Made by a program: the position numbers and the translations under genes | NCBI GenBank assembly: GCA_003640385.1 | Contig: RCAB01000127.1 | Span: forward strand, 82,048 to 146,047 | DNA from: Setaria digitata | Taxonomy: Eukaryota > Nematoda > Chromadorea > Rhabditida > Setariidae | Reading direction: 5' to 3' | DNA length: 64,000 nt | The notes under the pieces: model-generated | Told to the model about the DNA's origin: nothing | The model's input: the letters and a program-made list of their open reading frames with translations, nothing else | Database searches by the model: none | Shown: positions 1-13,136 of the stretch, one piece after another | Layout: each line of letters opens with the position of its first letter | Numbering within the stretch: position 1 is the first letter of the stretch

Positions 1-14
1 CCCGGTTTGCTCAT
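1..14 (-). CDS. possible start of a minus-strand gene leaving the window
   Basis: On the minus strand an ATG at 14-12 begins a frame reading Met-Ser-Lys-Pro before the window ends. It is preceded at four bases by ggtttcag, which fits a nematode splice or spliced-leader acceptor. The flanking 600 bases are richer in G and C than their surroundings, as a 5' region might be. Only four codons are visible, so nothing can be said about the product, and the call could be chance. Confidence 0.25.
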
Positions 15-3000
15 GGCTGAAACCGCCTCTGCTCGACACTACGGCCTCAGATCGATACGTCACCCGTAGAGGATGCTTCAAGTAACTCTTGCAACTGAAT
101 TCATCCAATGCTCTCACTCTAAAATACAATTGACGTACGAATCTCTTCCTCTACTCCTTATCGTCTACTAGTGATGGACAGCGAATGCACACCCGCACAG
201 ACAGACAGACACATGCACAAGTCTGGTCCTCATTAGGTTCTATTTTCTAATTATTTGTAAAGCGGTGTCCTGATGCTGTAACGAGCATCTCGAGACGAGA
301 CTCTCGACATCGTCATCCCCTTACTCTGTGTTCATCTCGTAACACGAAGCACCAAGCTGTCAAGCCAAGGTCTTCGACAATTTGCTTCCTCTGTTGTGCC
401 AATCAGCAGAAAATGGACACTTTGCATGTGCTACATTTGCCGACCCGCCAATCAGTACGAACAGAAAGCACCGAACTGCCCTCACCGGTTCGGAAGCGCA
501 CTTTGTCACTAACTCCACCTCCTCCGTTTCGCACTGACCATCGTGCAGGTCATCCGCGCTGGTCAGTTGGCTTTCCAGAGTAATACATTGCAGTTCTTCT
601 TGAGAACAAAAACGACTTTCTTTTCAGCTATGTTTAAAAATGCAATTACGCATGCATCTGATAAATAATACCGCACATTATTGATTATATTTCCCTTATA
701 ACTACTGCCTGTAATTAGTAGTAACAATTAATGACAATTAATAATAATGATAGTAATAATAATTAATAACAATAATAATAATAATGAAAATAATAATAAT
801 TCAAAATAATAATAAAAGAAATGGCGAATAAATTTCGTTCAGCCAAATTCAATCCTAATTTTTCTCACCTTCTTTCACTGGCACTAAGAAAAACGTGATG
901 ATTGTGTAATAAGGTTTAAAAAAATTTTTATACTTGGATGGTAATTTTTCTGTCCTCAAAAATGAAAAAATTTATTCAACAAAAATATGATGGATAGTAT
1001 TTCAAGAATAATACTTAAATTCCTTTTGAGCATTTTCCACTTTTAGCTTCAAAAAAGATAAAGCTGAATGAATTTAAGATGAGTAGAACCTATAAACAGA
1101 CACAAATAAAATTAAAAAATGAAAAATGAGAATTCCCTTCTAATTAATCTTTATTGCAGAAGATACTACGTTCCAAACGATAGAGAATGCACTTTCTTTT
1201 AAGAAACTTAACTTCTCCATCAACTGAGAATAGGATATTCATGATCGTACCGTTGTAGTACCAACTACCGTGCTTAAAATAGATCATATTTACAATTATC
1301 GAGAAAGAGATTGCAGTAAAAATTGATAGCATGCGGATAGAAAAATAAATTTATGCTCCCAACAAAAAATTTTTTCGGACTTGAGAAAGCAACAACTTTT
1401 GAAGTTCACACTAAAGAATATTTACCAATAGGAATAAAATAATTAATGGTCTTTCGAAAGAAATTTAATTATTCCTTTAAGGATGAAAAATCTGACTTTC
1501 ACAATTCAAATTCTCGCATATAGGGGAAACATCGTGTCACATATTCCTGATGATTTCCACTTAGACAGCAACGTGGAAGAATAATTATTTGGGATTTTTT
1601 TTAAAATTTATCTTCAGTATTCAAAAAGTACAATACCAGATAGGGAAATGTCTATATTCATTTATTTAAATTTTGAGAAGAAAAATATATTTTTCCTATA
1701 TCATTTTTTATCAGTATTCTTAAATTGTTGTACTGAACTCATGGTTTTATGGAACATAAATTATCGTCTTTATATATATATATATATANNNNNNNNNNNA
1801 TATATATATTTTTTTTTGAAAAATGAAGTTTATATATATATAAAATTTTTGAAAAAATGAAGTGTTCTCGAGATAATTAAGTTTTTAACAGTAGTTAAAA
1901 AAGAAGTAGTGAAATAGAAGGGTTCGATGATGCAAGTCAACTGGAAGTAACAGGAGTCAAGCAGCAGAAAAAGATGGAATCGGCACTCATCCTTCTAATC
2001 AAACTCTGTTGAATTGGCCACACGAGATTTCAAGTCTGTTGTTACTCAAAAAATTAATGATATCAGAATATGATCTTTTTGTTAGGTGTATATATGTGCT
2101 ATCGTTAAATTTAGCTAGTTGGATTATTAAAGAACTGGCAATGAAGACTATTCATACACTTCAGTACTAAGTTTCTTACTGAAAATTGGTTAAAAAATTC
2201 ACTGAATAAACTAACCTGAAGGGTAGAAACAGTAGGCGAATTCAAAAACTACAAAAAAAAACGCTAATACAAGGCACTCAATTTAAAATGATGAATTGGT
2301 AATTAATACATTATTTACGAGACAATTTCAGGATTAAAAGAAATAACTTCTAATTTTTTCGTATAAATCATTAGTAAATAAATAAGCAAATAAATAAAAT
2401 AAACAGATTAAATAAATAAATCCGGAGATGCAGACCGAAGAGGAAAGCAACTGAAAACACATGCATGCGCCCAAAGTCGTTATTGCATCGCAAGAAGAGT
2501 AGAAAATGCAAAATCAACAGGTGGCGTGTAATTACGCTCAACTTTTGGTATTGCTGTTGTTTCTATACCTGAATGACAAATGTCAATCACAACTAATAGC
2601 ATCATTCTTAACATTCTTATCAATCTCTGTTTCCTTGAATAACAGAATACTGATAGCATTACCACCACAATGCTTCATAAACTTCCACCTTCCCTGCTTT
2701 AACTTCGGCACTCCCTTCATGCCCACACTTAGCAGAGGTTACACTGATGTTTGTCGGCTGCGTTAAATACGAACCCTATGATAAGGGAGGCGTGTGACGG
2801 TACAGGGGAGTAGATGTGTAGTGTGCACCTGCGCAAGAGGAAAATCAGGGGTTGGGATGTCCTGGTAATGAAATTGGGGTGTTGGAGATTTTGCATAGTG
2901 GAAAGATAGGGAGAAAAGTAATCTGAACTGTGTATGGCTTAAACGTGTACAGCAGTAGAAAACGTTGGGAATCAGTAAAGTGGGAAGACTGAAAGACAAG

Positions 3001-3052
3001 AAATGATTGAGTAATGGGGAGTACTGATACAGGATAACTATCAAAATCAGAT
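15..3052. other. gene-poor 5' flank with a GC-richer first 600 bases
   Basis: I model no gene here. Bases 15-620 are clearly GC-richer than the AT-rich sequence that follows. Bases 700-830 are AAT/ATA-rich low complexity and 1771-1810 is a (TA)n tract broken by a gap. The 86-codon frame at 2506-2766 has a hydrophobic start but no other support. The last bases before 3053 end in tcaaaatcag, a plausible spliced-leader acceptor for the next gene. Confidence 0.5.
1789..1799. other. assembly gap of 11 N
   Basis: Eleven undetermined bases lie inside a (TA)n microsatellite. The gap most likely marks a repeat whose length could not be resolved, so the repeat size here is unknown. Confidence 0.95.
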
Positions 3053-6000
3053 ATGGCATCGGCATCGACATCGTCGGGTACAGAGGACTATGACGAGGAC
3101 GTTTTTGAAATTGAAGATTTTACAATTGTCACAATAAGGGAAGGATTGTGTGCTGAAATGGAGCAGTTATTACATAAATGGGAGCTTACTGGTGATAACG
3201 GCAACAATTTTTCCTTCACAAAGGTATGGAAATATTTATTATCTTCTCAAGAAAATATCATACAATAATTGCATGTTGCAGGCATCACTAGCAGATTGCC
3301 AGTGGGATTCGAAGGGTGAAAAGATTACTTATGGAAATAATCACTTGATTGTGACTCATTACTGGCCAAAAAATCTTCAAAGAATTGAACAAACAACAAG
3401 ACCAAATACAATGAATGGGGATACTTCGGATTCTTTTTTAAGCAATGCTGCGCGGCTGTTCTGGTCATCTGAGACAGATTTTTGTCCAGGATCCATTATC
3501 TGCAATCAGGTGGCTTAGAAATTCTACTAGAATCTATATTGTTTTGTTTGGAAAAAGCGATTCTTAGCAATTGTTTCTCATACTTTACTACTTGCTACTA
3601 ATATAGAGTTGCATTTATTATAGTTTGGGGTTCTCGAATTCATCTTATTGACACCATCTGACTGGTATTTAGACAAAGTGTCGAATGAGGACCAGCTTCG
3701 AGGGTTATTGTCATCGATAACGGAATCTGCTGGAAAAGCCGGATGGTATGTTTTTAATATTATTTAACTATCAGCCATTTGAACTTCTCTAAATTAGCTG
3801 CTGTAGATTCTTTGCTGCATATTGAGTGTGCAAAAAATGCATTTGTTTTGTTGTTTTCATTTTTTTTTTTTTTTTAAGTGGAATTCGCTGGTGATTTGAG
3901 TCAGTTTTTTCTAGAAACAGCAGAGTTTTTCAGTGCTTTACCTATATTTGTGCAGTATGGTGAAAGAGAACGGCAACTCTATTTCGGTATATGTCAGAAT
4001 AACTCCATGCGTACTAATTTTGAGTCGGTTCATCAAAGTCGAGGTCACCCATTAAGATGTCATTTATCGGGATGTTTAGATATCTTCAAGGAAACTTTGG
4101 TATGTCTTATTGTAGATCCTCTAGCTCTTGTTAAATTTGAAAAGTACCAGTTATCGTATATTCTGACCTGTAACGTATTGTTGAGCATGAATGTTTGCTG
4201 TTCTAGCAGTCTTCTTTAATGGATGAAGGGAATCTACGGACTTCGATACAGTTCGATTATGTACTACAGGTTTACTCTTTTTTCTCTTGAAATTAAAAGT
4301 TTATTGTTATTTTTAGACGTTACCAGATACAGTAATCCATGTTAGATTTTTTTTTTTATTTTAAGGACAAGCCCTGTTACGCATTTTCTCCGAAAAATGT
4401 TATGTTAGAGGAGGAATTGCTCCCAGCGCAAGATACAGGTATTGTCGATATTTCTCATCTTCCGTTTGGTGCTGCTACAGATGCAATCGAGTAAGTATTC
4501 TGTTTCATATTTCATGTTTTGAGTTTAACTCTGCATGAAGCAGTTTTTCCTTCTTTTTTTTTTTTTGGAGAATTTGGTCTCTCAGCTACATGGTCGAACA
4601 TCGAAAGAGGGGTCGTTGTAGAAGAACAGAACCTCTCCAATTTGGATCCTCGGAGAGCCTTAGCATGGAGTGCATGGATTTCAATACAGAAGAATGCGTC
4701 ATATCTATTAAGTATGGGTTTTGACGCTTTATATATTGCTAAGTTTTACCATTCTATTTTATATGAGTTTTCGGGAGCTTCTGGGAACAAATTTGGGATT
4801 TATCATGTTCAGATTATTTTATTTTATTTTGTTTTATTTTATTTATTTATTTATTTTATCTTACTTGTTTTATTCTATTTGTTTTATTTCTTTTTATTTC
4901 TTTTATTTCTTTTCATTTATTTTTATTCATTTCTACTTGTTTTTGTTTATTTTTATTTATTTATTTATTTTTTACACAGGACAATATGGCATTATTGTAC
5001 TTCCTAAGAAAATATATCACTTTTACTAAATGCTTTGTCTTCAAAGCTTATTTCTTGTCTGATTTGCCAAATGGCCTAAAAATTCACTACGGGAGTGTTG
5101 CTACCTTTAAACATTTTGTGACGAATACTGAATGTGATTTTTCCATGTTTTAAACTGTTATTTTTTAAAGATGACATAAACGGAGAGATTAAAGGTGTAA
5201 TTTTTCAAGTAAAAAAAATATTCATGAAATGTTGAACCACGGAGAAAGTGGACTATTTATTTGAGGTTCTTGCTTGAAAACATTGTTAGAAACTGCTGAA
5301 TCCAAGGAAAGCGCAAATATAGTCATTCGGAAACCAGAAGGTTCAAAACAGGATGCAAGTCGAGCGTTGTCTTCATTGCTGTCTCCAACCAGACCAGAAA
5401 GTATCTCAATCAGAAGCACTGACCGTTTAGTGGATGAAGACGATTTAGAACCCGTGCGTTTATTTTCACTTAGAAGTTAATTATCTCACTTCTGCATTAC
5501 GTGCGAGGTTAAACGTCTTCATCGGTTGAAGCTTGAGTCATCTAATTATAGGACGTTATTCAACACTGGATTAATAAAGTGTTTGAAAGGACAAAAGAAG
5601 ACCATGTTTTACAAAGCTGCAGCACTTCATGCAGTGCAGGTTTCGAATCGACATGTTCCATGGGAAGAGCATTGAGCCCTATTCCAGGTGGTGCTGTTAA
5701 AAATATACAATATTCAAAAACATGTTATATTCAAGAAGTAACAGGAAACGAAACTGCAGCGAACATTTACCAAAAACTTTGCGTAAGTATTCAACCGTTA
5801 TGTCATATACTATTGACAAAATATGTAGTCGAGATTTTTCACTTCTGTTTCTTGTGGTTGTGGATTTGTGTTTATATTGTAAGACACTGTTCATTTCAGT
5901 TTCTATAATCTTTTGTATTTCCTTTATGTTGTAGAATGTTATGTATATGTTTTAATCGTATGAATTCTTAAAGGTTATAAAGATATCTCTTAAAGGATAT

Positions 6001-9000
6001 ACTGCTTGGGTGCAAGTCGGCTCCAGAATGCAGCTTGACTTGTCGTATCTCTATTGCACTTGCTCAAATGTTATGTGCTCGGAATCACTCATCAGTTAGA
6101 TTTTTTCACTTATGGTCAGCTATTACGCATGAGCTACAAAAATATTACGAGAAAAATTTGTGCATTCCTGGGTATGCTTTATTAATTTTTTCGAATGTAA
6201 AGGCAATCTTTTTTCAATTAACGGCACAACGCTGGTATTCTGTTATCTTATTTTTCCTAGATAATAAACTGTTGTAGAATGGATCAATCTCTAACTCCGG
6301 ACTTATCTACCTGTAAACTGCACCAAAATCTGCAGCTTTTGCAGTGTGCAATTGAAACTAAAAAACGTCGTGAGGCGAAAAATGTTTTTATAGCGAACTG
6401 GCAACTGTGTAAACCAGGTTATAATTTTGTGATATTTTCCTCTATCCAGTTACGAATTCAATTTTTCCAACTGCTGTATCGGAAATTATATCTGACGTTA
6501 TAGAGGAAGACGAATTTTTTGACGCGCCAGAATCGATAGATGAAAATGGTAAAGAAGTGTTAGTGGATGAACGAGACTTTTCAGAGGCAGAAGGTCGTTT
6601 AAAACCTTTTGGAACATTTCGACTCCTTCACTACCCAGATAGGCTTATGTACGAACCTGTTACGCAGGTTTGTTTACTTGGTTTCTGTTTACCATTTTTT
6701 CTTTGGTATATACAAGTGTTTTTCAGAGTCGCGTTCCAGTAACTGAGGATATGCTCGAGAAGCACACAGAATATTTAACTTCGTTGAAAGATCCTGATGA
6801 ACGGGTCAAAGCCCAGTTAGAGCCGCTTTTTTCAGACATGGAAGCTTTTAAAGTAAGGTGCATATCTTTATGAATATTCTCATGTTATAAATTATATCAT
6901 TGATTTTTAGGCTGCTAATCCTGGTTGCTGTTTTGAGGACTTCGTAAGGTGGCACTCCCCCCGTGACTTTATCGTGAATGATGAAAATTTGACGGAAGGT
7001 GAGCTGTGAAGTTGTTTTGCTTGTCTTTTGTTTACATTGTCATTGTAATTTTTTGATTTGACAGCTATTATCATGTACTTTAAAGGTCACTTATCAAGTC
7101 GCATGACGGGTAACGATAATACGTGGCAGCAAACATGGAATCAAGCGCAACCGAAACCTGTTTGTCGTCAAAAGATGTTATTTGATGACCTTAAAGCAGC
7201 TAATAAAGTAATCGTAATTCATTATAATTTCAAATGAGAATATTTAAACGTCGCAGTAAGAGGAGAGAGAGAGAGAGAGAGAGGGAGAGGGGGAGGGAGA
7301 GCAGTTCGATCTGATACTTTTTTTTTTCTCCTATTCAATTGACCTTTAAATGTGTGTCAACTACTTCCATGATTTACTTTCATTGTTTTGTACCAGTAAT
7401 AATCATAGTTTTTTGCAGGTTATTAATGACTTCGAGAATTTCACAGTATCCAAATTGATTGTTTATATCTTGCCAGTTTTGTTCAAATGCGCATCTATGC
7501 AGTTGGTAGACGAATGTTAGTTTTTTTATCAGTATAGTGCGATTTTCTAAGTTATCATCCAACTTTTCTCTTTATCACTGACAAAAAGCGAGATTATCTT
7601 TACTTAATGCTCAGATGTTGTGAAAATATGCTACTACTTTCATTTGTTGCTATATTTCCGTTTCATAGAAGGCATCTATGGGGAATTTTATGGAAGGTTG
7701 CAGATGTTATATGCTATTATATATTTGCTGTTACCGAAATACTTCGAATTAATAGTATATTTACTCCGCGTTTCTTTCATTTAATAACTTATTTAATTGT
7801 AGCAAAATTGTATTTTGATCTGATTGGAGACAAATTATTCACTTTGTGCAAGAAAGTGTCCATTTGTACGAGGAACGATGATTTGGAAGATTACTTAGAT
7901 GCTGTCAAAGATATGACACAAATTGAGGGACTGGTCTCTTGTTGTAATGTGCTTTATACACAGTTAATTTCAGCAATGGATAAAAAGGTTAGCTTGCTTA
8001 TCTTTACCATATTTCTTTCGCTGGATTTTCCGGGATTTCATAAAAGCTAATGAAAGGTGTCTTGTCAGTTATAGTTTGAATGGGCCAGCTTTTCCTGAAC
8101 CTCCTTTCGAAATACTGCCACTAAATTTCGATTATGTTATGGTTTTTCTTACACTGATTGATTGCCTACTTTTTTTAAAATTATTTTTTGTAGAACGGTT
8201 TTGTGAAAAAAAAAGTATTTGGAACTTATGACTCATAATTTCCAGTGAATTTCTGTTAGCTTACTAATCTATTATTGCTTGTTTGGTGAGTTTTGTAAAG
8301 AGTCTGGATTGGTCTTTTTTTTTTTTTTTTCTAATTCTATAAGATAAATTTTGCAGCTAACTGAAGATGAAAAGTCCGAAATACGACAATTCGTTATGTT
8401 GCTTGTGCGGTCAAGCGAGCAAGATTACAAAAACGTCATCAGTGGTGGTGAAGCTGGTGCTGGTTATCGAGTGCCGATTGTTCGAGGTTTGTGTGGTGCT
8501 GTCGGTTCAGCCCTCGAGAATCTCTTTTTTGGCTCTTCACGAAAAAGTCCCGCTGTGAGGTAAGCTTCTAATCCCCCCTTCACATTGATTTTGATCATAT
8601 TTTGATCACTTGCACCATAAATTCAGATTTTGTGGAAGCAGATTACTTACATTTTTTAGTGCAGTTTACAGAATAAGTGTTTGCGAACTCTGTTTGTTTA
8701 ATACATAAATTTCCTTCGTCATTTCATTCGTGCATTTTTTACAGAAAAATGAAAATAGAATTAATCTATCAGAGTTAAAATGAAAATCACTACTGGTCTC
8801 TTGTGTATGTAAAATATTTCCTAATATCTCTGGAAGTAGCTTTTCATCCTCATACTTTCGTAGGACCGAAAAAAGAACTCTAGAGCAAATCCTCACGGGT
8901 GACGAAGAAACACCATATCGCAGGTAATTTTTTTTTTCATATATAATAAGAGCATGTTAATGTCTATTATTTACAGTCTGGAAGCTTTGTTAATAATTAC

Positions 9001-9212
9001 TGTTTTATTATCTGTTATATATAGAAATATTTCCAATTCTATGCACAACCTTTGAAAATTAATCAATTTGTAGGAGGCAATACATAATTCGGTGTGGTGC
9101 TCGCAGGCCCACACTTGGTTCACGAACATTGCCTCAAAGACTGTATGCTGCAATATCAAAAGATGAATACAGAATTTGTTTGACGCTGTCAAGCGATACG
9201 GTCTTATCATAG
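3053..9212 (+). CDS. rbg-1: Rab3 GTPase-activating protein catalytic subunit (RAB3GAP1 orthologue)
   Basis: This is the catalytic subunit of the Rab3GAP heterodimer, which regulates Rab3 and Rab18 in vesicle and lipid-droplet traffic. Exons I support: 3053-3223, 3282-3509, 3624-3745, 3934-4099, 4210-4269, 4366-4490, about 4586-4711, 5290-5453, 5552-5782, 5996-6171, 6278-6417, 6450-6667, 6727-6852, 6911-6998, 7065-7207, 7419-7515, 7803-7987, 8357-8559, 8864-8923 and 9074-9212. That gives roughly 985-990 residues, close to the human length. Diagnostic stretches include DVFEIEDFT at the start, LPFGA, SDMEAFKAANPGC, FVRWHSPRDF, RQKMLFDD and a conserved C-terminal tail (LPQRLY). The exon 6/7 junction is out of phase by one base and the 4711-5290 interval is uncertain; all other phases agree. 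A polyadenylation-type AATAAA lies at 9485-9490. Confidence 0.93.
7260..7305. repeat. (GA)n microsatellite in an rbg-1 intron
   Basis: An uninterrupted GA repeat degrades into G-rich purine units. It lies wholly inside the intron between the exons ending at 7207 and starting at 7419, so it does not affect the protein. Confidence 0.9.
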
Positions 9213-10304
9213 TTCCGGATGTGGTATTAGTACCAACAAATTATGCCACCTGAAGGTAGTATGAGAAAATAGTGTTAGGAACACGCTGAAATGGTATCAG
9301 CAGATATGAATCAGTTTAAATATTCATGAATTGTAAAAGCTCGTGAAGTTTATTCAGAATGTGATTTTCGTTGTGAATATGTGGGTAAAATCGTGGTAGA
9401 TAAGGAAAGTTACTCTTGGGAAAATGCGTTTTAGTTAACTTCTCTATAATGATCTAGATTAGCCGAGACTGTAAAACAACGGGAAATAAAACGGAAAAAA
9501 AAATGTGGCGATGCTGTGATATTCTTTTGATTATTTTTGATATATACAGTCTTAACAATCGAAGTACTGTTTGTGTCTCATATGGCTTTTCAAATCAGCC
9601 AATTTGATTGAGTTTGCGTCTGTAGGTTTTTTTTTTTTTTCTTTAGCAGTTTGATCATACTGAGCACAGTGTTATAGTCAAGCATATTTCAAGTTCTTGG
9701 AAACGCAGAGTTTAGTAACTTCAGTTTACTTTAGTTTAGATGAGATCATCTGATTATATTGCCTCAATTTTATAAAACGATAATCGTTTCAAATATGCTG
9801 CATTCTTTTTGCGTTTCTATTTCTTAATACTTCGTATTTTGTGGTAAAGGAGGTTTTATACAGTTTCTAGATAATTCATTAATATTATCGATGGTTAAAA
9901 AAATAGACGGGTTTGAGTTTTAAAAAATAGGTTGGGTTACGGTATCTACATGTACATATCCATTGCTATTCTCCATTAGTTGTAGTCCTTATAAGAAGGA
10001 TAAAAAACTTCTACATTATTGTCACTTTTCGAAAATCTATTAAGTGTATTTGCGATAACCAAATTGGGTATAACCAGATGTATTATGTAAGGAGTCGATT
10101 CGCAAATTGTTATTAGAAATTGTTGAAGAATAGATCAATCTGGTTATTCCAGAGTAATTCATCGTCGTTCCCGTTATTTGACTTTGTATGTTCGTCCATG
10201 GCTGTTTCTAGAAAAGTTATTTTTTTAACGCTTATTGGGTTGGATTATGTGGTATTTAATGGTGTAATAGATGACAAATAGTTTTCTCTAATTCCTTCTT
10301 TGTA
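9213..10304. other. convergent intergenic region
   Basis: This AT-rich stretch lies between the 3' ends of two convergent genes. AATAAA at 9485-9490 probably serves the rbg-1 transcript. I see no credible exon or RNA gene. Confidence 0.6.
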
Positions 10305-13136
10305 TTATTTTAATATCAATGATTTAAGAGTAGAAGTTATACCTGAGAACGTAAGGGTTGTAGGGAACTTGTTTTGGCCATTTTTCCCGCACAACTCGGG
10401 CAGAAGTTTTTCCATGCGTTGCAGGACCAAGTAAATAAATGCATACTGTCTTGGAAGCTGTACAGCTCCAAATCTACAACGTCTGCCATTAATTTCTATC
10501 ATTAAAAGTGGAAGTATAGCTCGAAGGTCTTCGAAATATTTTAAAAAGGGGGGTGTATCAGTGAGGAAAAAATCCTGCAATTGAAACAGCGTATCGATAA
10601 ATTGGATGACTGCTAAGCTATCAACCAGATAAGAAAACCTTGAGCTAAATAACTGTGTAGCTACTTATATTACTTCATCGTTCTGCACTATTTCTATTTT
10701 TACAAACCTTTGCCTGCGCAATCTGGATACAATGGAAAAAACATCGATATTTTCAGGAGTTTTACAGAGTTGATCCATTCCCAGAGCTATCGCAATAAAT
10801 GTACAAGTTCGACCAATTCCAGCGCTTCAAGCACTAATTACTGCATTCTTCCAGTAGAAAGAAATAAATCATCATTTTGAAAAGAAATGTTAGTTATTTT
10901 TTTCGAATCAATTAAGAAGAGAGTTACCTGCAGTGAACAATAACTGGTGCTGCATAACAGAACAGCTGTCTATATTCATTCCTGTAATTTTCCGCGGCAA
11001 CAATGGTTTTCAAAAGTTGAGTAATGTGCTGCGTAGGCAAATGGTGATCTAACCATTTGGTAAACCAAATGTGCCTGAGATGATGTTCCGTGCCACCGCA
11101 CTAGAAATATAAATAGCTGTTTTTCGTAGTCTACAGTCTACAAGATGATTTTTGACTAAAAATTAAGTTTTTTGAGAGGGACTTAAGACAAGAAGCATTT
11201 AGTTTTATTGGAAATGTTGCTTCGTCTTCATACTTTTGTGAGGATAGCTAACTTGTTGCAACGTTTCTGTACGCTGCTCCATTAACAATTAAAAATCCTA
11301 AAAAGCTCTTTGAAAGAAAGATAAAATTCGTGTCGTGTTTCTCACGATTTTGATTTTTACTTCTAAGTGTAAGGAATAATTATTGTAGTCTTATAGTCTG
11401 CTTTAAGACGCTAGGCATAACTGTTATTACATGTCTGAAATTCGCGATCTGCTTAAAAAATTAGCTTCTGATTAAATAAAAATCCATACATTTAAAACAA
11501 TGTGGCGAATTTGTACACCGTCATAAAATTTTGTTGATACAACAGTAACATCAATTTCGCCATAACAACCACGGCTATCCGGCCAGTATTTTTCACACTT
11601 TTTCTGTAAAATTTCCTAATTTTTTTGTACAAAAATTCATCATTTCAAGTTGAACAAGAAAAAATCGCATGGGCTATGGAAATATTTTTTATATTTTCCA
11701 TAATTTCTTATTCAAGCTCTCGGATTCTTTAAGAAAATGGACCAGTGGTAACTTGGATCCATATGGTTTTTCCTCTAAACTGGTCACCATCACAATAGCT
11801 GGTGCGCGTTCCTGAAGGACCATTAACCAAAAATCGTTCACTGTATTCAGCATTGGACCTTCTGTTGCGATATACACCAATTCTGATCCCGAATCCTATA
11901 CTTGACCTATTTATTGGAAATCAATATCAATATAAATCAAGATTGGGATGGTTTTTCTTACTGCAAGAATTTGTTTGTTTTTGAAACCTTCAAATGTAAT
12001 TGTTATTCCGTGGAGATATTTTACGAATAGAGTAGGGAGTCGTCAAAAAATTCATAGCTTTACGAACAAATTTGGAGGTGATGTCTGACCTGACTCCTGT
12101 CAGTGTTTTGATGTTTTCCATTAAACAGCAAGGACTTTTCCTACGATCTTGCAGCTATAGTTAATGAAGTCGTGAAGAGTTGAGCACGACGAGGGCAGAT
12201 GAAATTCTTGAGATGGAACTGATCTTCATTTGCAGGTGCCAGAAAAGTGATTAGCTAACCAAAATATAGTTGGCATTGATATAACTCCGCGAAACATCTT
12301 CAGGTTCAGAACTGCATGATGCCCTGTAGCTGGATGATAGTTGTACACGGGTTTCTCGTATGGGCCATAATGTGTGGCGATTTTTTTGGCTACAACCAGC
12401 TACTTTTTCACATAAAGAAGTGCTTGGATTCGGTAAAACCTGCAAAAAAGTGATGATGGATTATATTTGTTCACATGTCAATCTAATAATTCGTTCCATT
12501 CTTAAATCATTCCAATGAACAGCATAAATGATGATTGAACTTACAGCAAATTCTCCATAAATCATAGACAGAGAAGCCAAAATATCAAGATGGCGCAACT
12601 GGTAACGTGTCATACGACCGAGCTTTCCAAGTCCCATCTCTCTAGCAATACTGAAATTTATTAAAATATCCTTTGCTAAATGAGTTATATGGCGTTTTCT
12701 GAGCAAGAAATGAAGTAAACTCTTATGACAAACCATTTATATTGTGACTGTCATTTTACATCCCATCCTAAACGCAGAAGGAGTCCTTTTTTTAAGAATG
12801 AAATAGAAAAATAGTTTGGAGCAGGTAGAGATGACGCATTAAAGGTATAGTTTTAAGCACGAACTCATCATGGGCCGGTGATGTTTCAAAATCTGAACTT
12901 TCAAATTGGCTGGGATCGATTGTTAGCGAAACTGATGAGCCACGCCTGAAATATTGATATATAATAAGAATATGTGGTGCGGGAGTAAAAGTTTAAGCTT
13001 CAGAAGCAGATTTATTTAAACAGAAAAAAGGATTCGTTTGGGTTATTATCTTGTGGCCTTTCAAATAAAATGAATGTTTGGATCTTTACCTTTCACGAAG
13101 GCTGCAGTTGCGCATTGAGACATAAGATGCAACCAT
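10305..13136 (-). CDS. protein tyrosine phosphatase, divergent non-receptor type
   Basis: This is a classical PTP-fold enzyme predicted to hydrolyse phosphotyrosine. Exons in transcript order: 13136-13090, 12945-12865, 12650-12545, 12439-12260, 11895-11743, 11603-11499, 11100-10928, 10824-10708 and 10473-10305. All phases agree and give 376 residues, mostly one PTP domain with no signal peptide or membrane segment. Visible motifs are YINANY, a YIATEGP segment with [13 protein letters not shown], and the P-loop [10 protein letters not shown] near residues 280-289, whose Cys and Arg are intact. The C-terminal VQLPRQY supplies the Q-loop glutamine. Three features are odd: the WPD loop reads WLD, the phosphotyrosine loop reads NRHTL where PTP1B has Tyr and Asp, and the first two exons are weakly supported. 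I cannot assign it to a specific subfamily. Confidence 0.85.

Noticed and set aside
2506..2766. An 86-codon + frame with a hydrophobic start, considered as a small secreted protein
   Set aside because: Competing frames of similar size overlap it on the minus strand, and no family resemblance, splice or polyadenylation support is visible.
3878..3933. Open frame EFAGDLSQFFLETAEFF directly upstream of a Rab3GAP exon
   Set aside because: The acceptor tttttcag at 3933 fits the phase and restores the human-like GCxxPxFVQ spacing. The upstream frame is intron.
4791..4980. Leu/Phe/Tyr-rich frames near 4.9 kb that look like membrane segments
   Set aside because: They come from a TTTTATTT-type low-complexity intron, and translate as hydrophobic in any frame.
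7607..7802. A hydrophobic frame running into a Rab3GAP exon, considered as a membrane segment
   Set aside because: It is intron sequence; the acceptor at 7802 fits the phase of the upstream exon and the conserved protein starts there.
10800..10935. A TGA codon appears in place of the catalytic Cys of the phosphatase P-loop (ISA-stop-SAGIGR), suggesting selenocysteine or a pseudogene
   Set aside because: An intron splits the motif. The upstream exon ends CAC TGC AG and the downstream exon starts C GCT GGA, giving HCSAGIGR with the Cys intact; the TGA is intronic.
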